The translations under genes and the position numbers were made by a program. Positions 57,611 through 64,000 of a stretch of 64,000 bases of DNA are shown here, one piece after another (positions within the stretch are counted from its first letter, which is position 1; every line of letters starts with the position of its first letter). The stretch comes from Pseudomonas sp. 31-12 (lineage in GTDB: Bacteria > Pseudomonadota > Gammaproteobacteria > Pseudomonadales > Pseudomonadaceae). The notes beneath the pieces were generated by a model, which worked only from the letters and a program-made list of their open reading frames with translations, had not been told where the DNA came from and made no database searches. Where the stretch lies: NCBI RefSeq assembly GCF_003151075.1, contig NZ_CP029482.1, positions 4,526,001 to 4,590,000 on the forward strand, in the 5' to 3' direction.

Positions 57611-57686
57611 TCCTTGCTATCGACTCGAAGACAGCCAGCGGCTTTCTTCGTAGCTCCAAGGCGTTCAGCGGGCCTTGAGGCAGATA

Positions 57687-57763
57687 TGGCGCAGCGGACG
57701 GGACTCGAACCCGCGACCCCCGGCGTGACAGGCCGGTATTCTAACCGACTGAACTACCGCTGC
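57687..57763 (-). tRNA. tRNA-Asp (anticodon GTC), copy 2
   Basis: A 77-nt cloverleaf on the minus strand with encoded CCA. Acceptor GCAGCGG pairs with CCGCTGC; the anticodon arm CCGGC-CTGTCAC-GCCGG gives GTC; the discriminator is G. It is identical to the copy at 57856. Confidence 0.95.
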
Positions 57764-57855
57764 GTATCGCTTTGGACTTTCGCCCAAGTAACTCGTCTGA
57801 TTGAAAACTCAGAAGCTTCTCAATCTCGAACCAGATAAATCTGACTCGGAAAATA

Positions 57856-57932
57856 TGGCGCAGCGGACGGGACTCGAACCCGCGACCCCCGGCGTGACAG
57901 GCCGGTATTCTAACCGACTGAACTACCGCTGC
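57856..57932 (-). tRNA. tRNA-Asp (anticodon GTC), copy 1
   Basis: The same 77-nt tRNA-Asp with encoded CCA, 92 bases upstream (in the direction of transcription) of its twin. Confidence 0.95.
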
Positions 57933-57987
57933 GCGTCGGTGGAGGCTTTTAAAAGCTTCCATCTTGCTTTCGCAAGACTCTCGGAAG

Positions 57988-58063
57988 TGGTGGGTGATGA
58001 CGGGATCGAACCGCCGACATTCTGCTTGTAAGGCAGACGCTCTCCCAGCTGAGCTAATCACCC
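57988..58063 (-). tRNA. tRNA-Val (anticodon TAC)
   Basis: A 76-nt cloverleaf on the minus strand with encoded CCA. Acceptor GGGTGAT pairs with ATCACCC; the anticodon loop CTTACAA gives TAC. It is first in the Val-Asp-Asp cluster. Confidence 0.95.
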
Positions 58064-58203
58064 GTTTGCATCTCCGAGGCCGCGAAATTTACGCAGGTAG
58101 CGAACCTAAGTCAATAGCAGGATTGAAGTTTTTCTAAAAAAGACAGAATCGTGTCATTCCGCAAGGCGTTGCCAACCGCCACCATCACGCTTATGCAGTC
58201 ACA

Positions 58204-58305
58204 CCGCTTTCGCGAGCAAGCCCGCTCCCACAGTGATTTTGCGTCGTACACATAATCTGTGTTCACTGACAATCAACTGTAGGAGCGGGCTTGCTCGCGA
58301 AGGCG
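58204..58305. repeat. REPIN: two inverted REP sequences
   Basis: CCGCTTTCGCGAGCAAGCCC (continuing GCTCCCACA, 58204-58232) faces TGTAGGAGCGGGCTTGCTCG (continuing CGAAGGCG, 58278-58305). It separates the tRNA cluster from the SDR gene. Confidence 0.88.
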
Positions 58306-58346
58306 GCGGCACACCCAACACAAATGCTGGCCAGGTCGCCGCCGGA

Positions 58347-59123
58347 TTACTCGCTGTAAATCATCTTCTTGGTCATGCCGCCGTCGACCACAAACTCCTG
58401 GCCCGTGACGAAACCGGCATTCTTCGACAGCAGCCACGCCACCATCGCCGCGACGTCCTCGACGGTCCCTACCCTGCCCGCCGGATGCTGCGCATGGTCG
58501 GCATCGGTCAGAGGTTCGGCACGACGTGCCGCCGGATCACGCGCATCGATCCAGCCGGGGCTGACCGCATTGACGCGAATTTCCGGCCCAAGGCTAATCG
58601 CCAAGGCATGAGTCAGGGCCAACAGACCGCCCTTGCTCGCCGCATAAGCCTCTGTGTCCGGCTCGGACTGCGCAGCGCGGGTCGAGGCCAGGTTGACGAT
58701 CGCACCGCTGTGAGCGCGCAGATACGGCGCACAGTGTTTGGCCAACAGCATCGGCCCACTGAGATTGACCGCCAACACCCGATTCCAGTAAGCCAGATCG
58801 AGGCTTTCCAGGGTGATGTTGTGCGGGTCGGCCACCGCCGCGTTGCACACCAGCGCATCCAGACGTCCGAATTGCCCAAGCACCTCGGCGACGCCCAGCG
58901 CCACTTGCCCCTCGTTCGAGACGTCCATGGCGATGAACCAGGCGTTTGCGCCCAGCACCTTCGTCACTTTCGAACCGCGTTCTCGATCGAGGTCGGTCAG
59001 CACCACCTGCCAGCCTTCGCTGATCAGCCAAGCCGCAATACCGAGCCCGATGCCGCGCGCGGCACCGGTGACCAGTGCAACGCGGCCATGGGTGCCGGTG
59101 CCTGGCGTCGACAACTCGATCAC
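58347..59123 (-). CDS. SDR-family oxidoreductase downstream of metZ
   Basis: A 258-residue classical short-chain dehydrogenase. The cofactor motif [13 protein letters not shown] is near residue 18, NAAVADPHN near 94, and the catalytic Ser-Tyr-Lys is complete ([10 protein letters not shown], then AYAASKGG). The start is a GTG at 59123 that overlaps the metZ stop by 4 bp, so translation is coupled to metZ. The substrate is unknown. Confidence 0.88.
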   Translation of the reverse strand: MIELSTPGTGTHGRVALVTGAARGIGLGIAAWLISEGWQVVLTDLDRERGSKVTKVLGANAWFIAMDVSNEGQVALGVAEVLGQFGRLDALVCNAAVADPHNITLESLDLAYWNRVLAVNLSGPMLLAKHCAPYLRAHSGAIVNLASTRAAQSEPDTEAYAASKGGLLALTHALAISLGPEIRVNAVSPGWIDARDPAARRAEPLTDADHAQHPAGRVGTVEDVAAMVAWLLSKNAGFVTGQEFVVDGGMTKKMIYSE

Positions 59124-60331
59124 AAGGCAGCCAACCCGCGCGCCAGATCGGCTTGCAGATCAGCCACGTCTTCCAGACCGACCGCGATGCGGATCAGGCT
59201 GTCACGAATGCCCGCCGCTTCACGCTCTTGCGGCGCCAGACGGCCGTGGGAGGTGGTGCTCGGGTGCGTGATGGTGGTTTTGCTGTCGCCCAGGTTGGCG
59301 GTGATCGAAATCAGGCGAGTCGCGTCGATAAAGCGCCACGCGCCCTCTTTGCCGCCCTTGACCTCGAAACTCACCACGGCGCCGAAACCTTTCTGCTGAC
59401 GCAGGGCCAGTTCGTGCTGCGGATGGCTCTTGAGGCCGGCGTAATGGACTTTTTCGATACCGTCCTGCTGCTCCAGCCACTCGGCCAGTTGCTGGGCGTT
59501 GGCGCAATGCGCCTTCATGCGCAGGCTCAGGGTTTCGAGGCCCTTGAGGAAGATCCAGGCGTTGAATGGGCTCAGGGTCGGCCCGGCGGTACGCAGGAAG
59601 CCGACGACTTCTTTCATCTGCTCGCTGCGACCGGCAACAACGCCGCCCATGCAACGGCCCTGGCCGTCGATGAATTTGGTCGCCGAGTGCACGACGATGT
59701 CCGCGCCCATCTTCAGCGGCTGTTGCAACGCCGGGGTGCAGAAGCAGTTGTCGACTACCAGCATCGCGCCTTTGGCGTGAGCGATTTTCGCCAGCTCGGC
59801 AATGTCCACCAGTTCGGCCAACGGATTGGAAGGCGACTCGACGAACAGCAACTTGGTGTTGGCCTTGATCGCCGCGTCCCAGCCGGACAAGTCCGCCAGA
59901 GGCACGTAATCGACTTCGATGCCGAAGCGCTTGAAGTATTTTTCGAACAGGCTGATGGTCGAGCCGAACACGCTGCGCGACACCAAAACATGGTCGCCGG
60001 CGCTGCACAGGCTCATCACCACCGCCATGATCGCCGCCATGCCGGTGGCCGTGGCCACCGCTTGCTCGGCACTTTCCAGCGCGGCAATGCGTTCTTCGAA
60101 CGCGCGCACGGTCGGGTTGGTATAGCGCGAGTAAACATTGCCCGGTACTTCACCGGCAAAGCGTGCCGCCGCATCGGCAGCGGTACGGAATACATAGCTG
60201 GAAGTGAAGAACATCGGATCACCGTGTTCGCCTTCCGGCGTGCGGTGCTGACCGGCGCGTACGGCCAGGGTATCGAACGCTACGCCTTCGAGGTCGCTGT
60301 CCAGCCGACCGGCATCCCAATCCTGACTCAT
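59120..60331 (-). CDS. metZ: O-succinylhomoserine sulfhydrylase
   Basis: A 403-residue PLP enzyme of the Cys/Met metabolism family that makes homocysteine from O-succinylhomoserine and sulfide, the direct route used by Pseudomonas. Motifs: the [20 protein letters not shown] start, [20 protein letters not shown], and the PLP Lys in [12 protein letters not shown]. It follows purF after a terminator (60381-60404), so it may have its own promoter. Confidence 0.93.
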   Translation of the reverse strand: MSQDWDAGRLDSDLEGVAFDTLAVRAGQHRTPEGEHGDPMFFTSSYVFRTAADAAARFAGEVPGNVYSRYTNPTVRAFEERIAALESAEQAVATATGMAAIMAVVMSLCSAGDHVLVSRSVFGSTISLFEKYFKRFGIEVDYVPLADLSGWDAAIKANTKLLFVESPSNPLAELVDIAELAKIAHAKGAMLVVDNCFCTPALQQPLKMGADIVVHSATKFIDGQGRCMGGVVAGRSEQMKEVVGFLRTAGPTLSPFNAWIFLKGLETLSLRMKAHCANAQQLAEWLEQQDGIEKVHYAGLKSHPQHELALRQQKGFGAVVSFEVKGGKEGAWRFIDATRLISITANLGDSKTTITHPSTTSHGRLAPQEREAAGIRDSLIRIAVGLEDVADLQADLARGLAAL

Positions 60332-60380
60332 GCTGTCACTCCTTGCCCTGCTCTCGATTTGGAGAGCTAATCAGTAGATA

Positions 60381-60404
60381 CAAAACCGGCCCCTCAGGGC
60401 CGGT
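60381..60404 (-). terminator. Terminator between purF and metZ
   Basis: ACCGGCCC pairs with GGGCCGGT around CTCA; on the minus strand TTTTGT follows. It lies 6 bases after the purF stop. Confidence 0.8.
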
Positions 60405-60410
60405 AGTTAC

Positions 60411-61916
60411 TCAGTTGTTATACAGATCGATGATCGCACTGACTGCCTGCGTCTTGACCTTGGAGGCATCGTTGCGTGCCTGCTCGATCTTGTTCAGGTA
60501 AGCCTCATCGACGTCGCCGGTGACGTACTGGCCGTCGAACACCGCGCAATCGAACTTGTCGATCTTGATCTTGCCGCCACCGACTGCTTCGATCAAGTCA
60601 GGCAAATCCTGATAGATCAGCCAGTCGGCGCCGATCAGGTCAGCCACGTCCTGGGTCGAACGGTTGTGGGCGATCAGCTCGTGAGCGCTTGGCATGTCGA
60701 TGCCGTAGACGTTCGGGTAGCGAACGGCCGGGGCTGCGGAGCAGAAGTAGACGTTTTTCGCGCCGGCTTCACGGGCCATCTGGATGATCTGCTTGCACGT
60801 GGTGCCGCGAACGATCGAGTCGTCCACCAGCATCACGTTCTTGCCGCGGAATTCCAGTTCGATGGCGTTGAGCTTCTGGCGTACGGATTTTTTCCGTGCG
60901 GCCTGGCCCGGCATGATGAAGGTCCGGCCGATGTAGCGGTTCTTCACGAAGCCTTCGCGGAACTTGACGCCCAAGTGGTTCGCCAGCTCCAGGGCCGCAG
61001 TGCGGCTGGTGTCCGGAATCGGGATGACCACGTCGATGTCGTGCTCCGGACGCTCGCGCAGAATCTTCTCGGCGAGTTTCTCACCCATGCGCAGACGGGC
61101 CTTGTAGACCGACACGCCGTCGATGATCGAGTCCGGACGCGCCAGGTAGACGTGTTCGAAGATGCACGGCGTCAGGGACGGGTTGGTCGCGCACTGACGG
61201 GTGTGCAGCTTGCCGTCTTCAGTGATGTAGACCGCTTCGCCCGGTGCCAGGTCACGAATCAGGGTGAAACCGAGCACGTCCAGGGACACGCTTTCGGAGG
61301 CGATCATGTACTCGACGCCTTCGTCGGTGTGACGCTGACCGAAGACGATCGGACGGATGCCGTGCGGGTCGCGGAAACCGACGATGCCGTAGCCGGTCAC
61401 CATCGCTACGACCGCGTAACCACCGACGCAGCGGTTGTGCACGTCAGTGACGGCCGCAAACACGTCTTCTTCGGTTGGCTGCAACTTGCCGCGCTGGGCC
61501 AGTTCATGTGCGAACACGTTGAGCAGCACTTCCGAATCGGAATTGGTGTTGACGTGGCGCAGGTCAGATTCGTAAATCTCCTTGGCCAGCTGTTCAACGT
61601 TGGTCAGGTTACCGTTGTGCGCCAAGGTAATGCCGTAAGGCGAGTTGACGTAAAACGGTTGGGCTTCGGCCGAAGTCGAGCTGCCCGCGGTCGGGTAACG
61701 CACATGGCCAATGCCCATGTGGCCGACCAGGCGCTGCATGTGACGCTGATGAAACACATCACGCACCAGGCCATTGTCCTTGCGCAGGAATAACCGGCCA
61801 TCATGGCTGGTCACGATACCGGCAGCGTCCTGGCCGCGGTGCTGGAGGACGGTTAGCGCGTCATACAGCGCCTGATTGACGTTCGACTTACCGACGATAC
61901 CGACGATGCCACACAT
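60411..61916 (-). CDS. purF: Amidophosphoribosyltransferase
   Basis: A 501-residue enzyme for the first step of purine synthesis (PRPP plus glutamine to phosphoribosylamine). The start MCGIVGIVG exposes the glutaminase nucleophile Cys2; the PRPP-binding loop [17 protein letters not shown] is near residue 370. The ATG at 61916 is chosen so that the Cys follows the Met, as the mechanism requires. Confidence 0.96.
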   Translation of the reverse strand: MCGIVGIVGKSNVNQALYDALTVLQHRGQDAAGIVTSHDGRLFLRKDNGLVRDVFHQRHMQRLVGHMGIGHVRYPTAGSSTSAEAQPFYVNSPYGITLAHNGNLTNVEQLAKEIYESDLRHVNTNSDSEVLLNVFAHELAQRGKLQPTEEDVFAAVTDVHNRCVGGYAVVAMVTGYGIVGFRDPHGIRPIVFGQRHTDEGVEYMIASESVSLDVLGFTLIRDLAPGEAVYITEDGKLHTRQCATNPSLTPCIFEHVYLARPDSIIDGVSVYKARLRMGEKLAEKILRERPEHDIDVVIPIPDTSRTAALELANHLGVKFREGFVKNRYIGRTFIMPGQAARKKSVRQKLNAIELEFRGKNVMLVDDSIVRGTTCKQIIQMAREAGAKNVYFCSAAPAVRYPNVYGIDMPSAHELIAHNRSTQDVADLIGADWLIYQDLPDLIEAVGGGKIKIDKFDCAVFDGQYVTGDVDEAYLNKIEQARNDASKVKTQAVSAIIDLYNN

Positions 61917-61957
61917 GCGACGCAACCCCTACTTAATGGATCTGAACTGAACACAAC

Positions 61958-62518
61958 TCACTGAGGCGTTTTGGCCATCGGCAAGAGGTGCTCCTTGAAC
62001 GGTATCTCAGCGGGTACGCTGATACCGCTGGCAAGCCACTGACTGCTCCACCCGAGGATCAGGTTTTTGGACCAGTCTGCGACCAATAGAAATTTTGGCA
62101 CGAGCTGTGACTGTTGCCACCACCCGTCCTGCTGTACCGGCCCCAGGCTCAACAGCCCGACTGCCACGACCACCAGCAACACGCCACGCGCAGCGCCGAA
62201 GGCCATGCCGAGGAATCGATCGGTCCCGGACAACCCGGTGACACGAACCAACTCGCCGATAAGATAATTGATCATTGCGCCTACGATTAACGTGGCGACA
62301 AACATGATGGCACAGCCCGTGATCACACGAGCCGATGGCGTTTCGATGTATCCGGCGAGGTACTCGGACAATGCACCACCGAACATCCAGGCGACGACTC
62401 CTGCAATGATCCAGGTCACCAGCGATAATGCTTCTTTGACGAAGCCGCGGCTCAGACTGATCAATGCGGAGATGGCGACGATTGCAACGATCGCCCAGTC
62501 AACCCAGGTAAATGGCAC
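61958..62518 (-). CDS. cvpA: CvpA family membrane protein
   Basis: A 186-residue inner-membrane protein with four segments (the first VDWAIVAIVAISALISLSRGF), named for its effect on colicin V production; its role in other bacteria is tied to envelope homeostasis. It starts with GTG at 62518. Upstream of purF in the conserved folC-SPOR-cvpA-purF order. Confidence 0.93.
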   Translation of the reverse strand: MPFTWVDWAIVAIVAISALISLSRGFVKEALSLVTWIIAGVVAWMFGGALSEYLAGYIETPSARVITGCAIMFVATLIVGAMINYLIGELVRVTGLSGTDRFLGMAFGAARGVLLVVVAVGLLSLGPVQQDGWWQQSQLVPKFLLVADWSKNLILGWSSQWLASGISVPAEIPFKEHLLPMAKTPQ

Positions 62519-62617
62519 AGTGCAGCCTACAGACGGATAAGGCGGCGCATTTTAGCAGAGCCCATGGCTATCGGTAAGCTGCGATTGTCAGTGCATTTCA
62601 AATCGGGGCGATAGTTT

Positions 62618-63295
62618 TTAGTTACGCTCAGGCTGGAAACGCACCACAAAGCCCTTGAGGTTCTTCTGACGGCCCAACAAGTCACGCAGACGGTCGGCCT
62701 CGGCGCGCTCGATCAGCGGCCCGACAAACACCCGATTCTTGCCGTCGGCCGTACGGATGTAGGCGTTATAGCCCTGACTGCGCAGGTCTTTTTGCAGGCT
62801 TTCGGCACTGGCACGGCTCGACAGGCTGGCCAGTTGCACTGACCAGCTGACCGACAGGCCATTGGCATCGACGCGGCTTTGAGTCGTATCAGGTTTGCCC
62901 GGTGCGGCAGAAATTGGCTGAGACGGCGCTGTTGCAGGCTTGGCTGCCAAAGCAGGCACGGGAGCTGGCGCGGCCGGCTTGGCGACTGGTGCTGGTGTCA
63001 CTGGTGCACTCGGTGCTGCGGGTGCAATCGGCGCCGACGGCGCGGCTTCTTGCTGAGCAATTTCATCATCACTCGGCACAGGTTCTTGAGGCAGCGCTTG
63101 CGGCTCAGGCACGACCACCGGCTCGACCTGCACTTGCGGCACCGACGGTGCTTGCGGGGCAGTCGGAGCTTCGACCGTCACTTGACGTTGCTCATCCTGT
63201 CGGGAAAACAGCATCGGCAGAAAAATCACCGCCAGCGCCACCAGAACCAGGGCGCCAACCATGCGCTGTTTGTATGCCTTATCCAGCAATGCCAT
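62618..63295 (-). CDS. SPOR-domain protein (DedD-like)
   Basis: A 225-residue bitopic membrane protein: a cytosolic start MALLDKAYKQRM, one membrane segment (VGALVLVALAVIFLPMLF), a long Pro/Ala/Val linker, and a C-terminal SPOR domain (VSWSVQLASLSSRASAESLQKDL; KNRVFVGPLIERAEADRL). SPOR binds denuded peptidoglycan at the septum, as E. coli DedD does. The start lies inside the end of folC (17-bp overlap). Confidence 0.92.
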   Translation of the reverse strand: MALLDKAYKQRMVGALVLVALAVIFLPMLFSRQDEQRQVTVEAPTAPQAPSVPQVQVEPVVVPEPQALPQEPVPSDDEIAQQEAAPSAPIAPAAPSAPVTPAPVAKPAAPAPVPALAAKPATAPSQPISAAPGKPDTTQSRVDANGLSVSWSVQLASLSSRASAESLQKDLRSQGYNAYIRTADGKNRVFVGPLIERAEADRLRDLLGRQKNLKGFVVRFQPERN

Positions 63296-64000
63296 TTGCC
63301 GCTTCCTCCGTGGAGCGCCGGGCCAGCCATTCAAGGGCCTCGGCAACACAATAAAATGATCCGAACAACAGAATCTCGTCGTCGCTCGTCGCCAGTGCAC
63401 ACTGCCCTTCCAGAGCGGCGGCCACACTGTCATAGGACGTTACCGCAGCGCCAAGGTTCTGCAACGCCGCCTGCAAATCGGCAACCGGGCGCGCACGCGG
63501 TGAATCCAGCGGCGCGACAGCCCATTGCTGGACACTAGCATTCAATTCACTGACAACACCATCCAGATCCTTGTCCGCCAACAATCCGAACACCGCCAGG
63601 CGCTTGCCGACCGGTGGACGGCTGGCCAGACGGCGCGCCAGATACTCGGCCGCGTGCGGGTTATGACCCACATCCAGCAACAGGTTCAGGCGCTTGCCCT
63701 GCCAGTCGAATTGACGGCGATCGAGACGACCGACCACCCGCGTCGCTGTCAGGGCCTCAATAATTTGCGCACCCACCCACGGCAACCCGAGCAACAGGTA
63801 AGCCTGCAAGGCCAGCGCAGCGTTTTCCATCGGCAGATCGAGCAGCGGCAGGTCGTGTAACTCAACCACACGCCCTTGAGCGTCTACACCGCGCCACTGC
63901 CAGTTGTGATCAGTGACACCGAGGTCAAAATCGCGCCCACGCAGGAAAAACGGGCAAGCCAGCTCGCGCGCTTTATCCAGCAGGGGTTGCGGAGGATTCA
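63279..64000 (-). CDS. folC: Folylpolyglutamate/dihydrofolate synthase, C-terminal part
   Basis: The gene runs off the right edge; about 240 C-terminal residues are present. The Mur-ligase-type C-terminal domain holds LLLDVGHNPHAAEYLARRL, with the FolC HNP motif, then FGLLADKDLDGVVSELN. It adds glutamates to folate. It heads the SPOR-cvpA-purF order and overlaps the SPOR gene by 17 bp. Confidence 0.93.
   Translation of the reverse strand, partial: NPPQPLLDKARELACPFFLRGRDFDLGVTDHNWQWRGVDAQGRVVELHDLPLLDLPMENAALALQAYLLLGLPWVGAQIIEALTATRVVGRLDRRQFDWQGKRLNLLLDVGHNPHAAEYLARRLASRPPVGKRLAVFGLLADKDLDGVVSELNASVQQWAVAPLDSPRARPVADLQAALQNLGAAVTSYDSVAAALEGQCALATSDDEILLFGSFYCVAEALEWLARRSTEEAANGIAG

Noticed and set aside
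57687..57932. Tandem tRNA-Asp copies as a recent mobile duplication
   Set aside because: The two copies are identical with short flanking similarity, but duplicated tRNA-Asp genes next to tRNA-Val are usual in Pseudomonas.
53368..58305. CRISPR-like repeats
   Set aside because: The repeats are isolated inverted REP pairs, not regularly spaced direct repeats, and no cas gene is present.

Overview
The window reads as chromosome from a fluorescent Pseudomonas, most likely the P. fluorescens group. The evidence is the conserved thrS-infC-rpmI-rplT-pheS-pheT-ihfA-MerR block followed by tRNA-Pro, the folC-SPOR-cvpA-purF-metZ block, a CsrA-family protein of the RsmE type, Pseudomonas-style REP sequences, and high-GC coding sequence on both strands. 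No phage, transposase, integrase or CRISPR array is visible.

Layout. 1-14 kb is an accessory catabolic region: a flavin-dependent oxygenase/acyl-CoA dehydrogenase relative, an amidase, a branched-chain-amino-acid-type ABC importer (with permease and ATPase fused in one protein), a ketopantoate-reductase-like enzyme, a class II aldolase, an Aer-like chemoreceptor, AraC and MarR regulators, an MFS transporter and a broken OprD porin. 14.6-22.1 kb is the translation block, all on the minus strand. 22.5-24.5 kb holds small proteins and a cold-shock gene. 24.5-31.5 kb is a ribose operon (rbsBACRKD) that ends in an exported nucleoside hydrolase. 31.7-40.2 kb holds a FlxA-like protein, periplasmic glutaminase-asparaginase with a clear sigma-54/enhancer-type promoter, an SOS-boxed DUF1654-endonuclease I operon, a siderophore reductase, rsmE, a probable small RNA, the aerotaxis receptor and tRNA-Val. 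40.3-47.3 kb holds a PuuB-type oxidase and a periplasmic molybdenum aldehyde-dehydrogenase operon with its cytochrome c and XdhC. 47.5-53.3 kb is an L-rhamnonate pathway (LysR, MFS, RhmD, RhmA, AldA). 53.5-57.5 kb is a FecI-FecR-TonB-receptor iron system. 57.7-58.1 kb is a tRNA-Val/Asp/Asp cluster, and 58.3-64 kb is the purF/metZ block.

How parts work together. The exported nucleoside hydrolase would release ribose for RbsB-RbsA-RbsC uptake, RbsD mutarotation and RbsK phosphorylation. RhmD and RhmA would turn L-rhamnonate into pyruvate and lactaldehyde, which AldA oxidises to lactate. The molybdenum enzyme would pass electrons through its 2Fe-2S subunit to the tri-haem cytochrome. The strongest regulatory signals are two AauR-like inverted repeats plus a -24/-12 promoter before the asparaginase, a LexA box over the -10 of the DUF1654-endonuclease operon, perfect palindromes before rbsB and between the LysR gene and the rhamnonate genes, and a sigma-70 promoter plus terminator that delimit an unannotated RNA of about 68 nt at 37.4 kb. 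All statements are from reading the sequence and from memory of the families; no searches were run.
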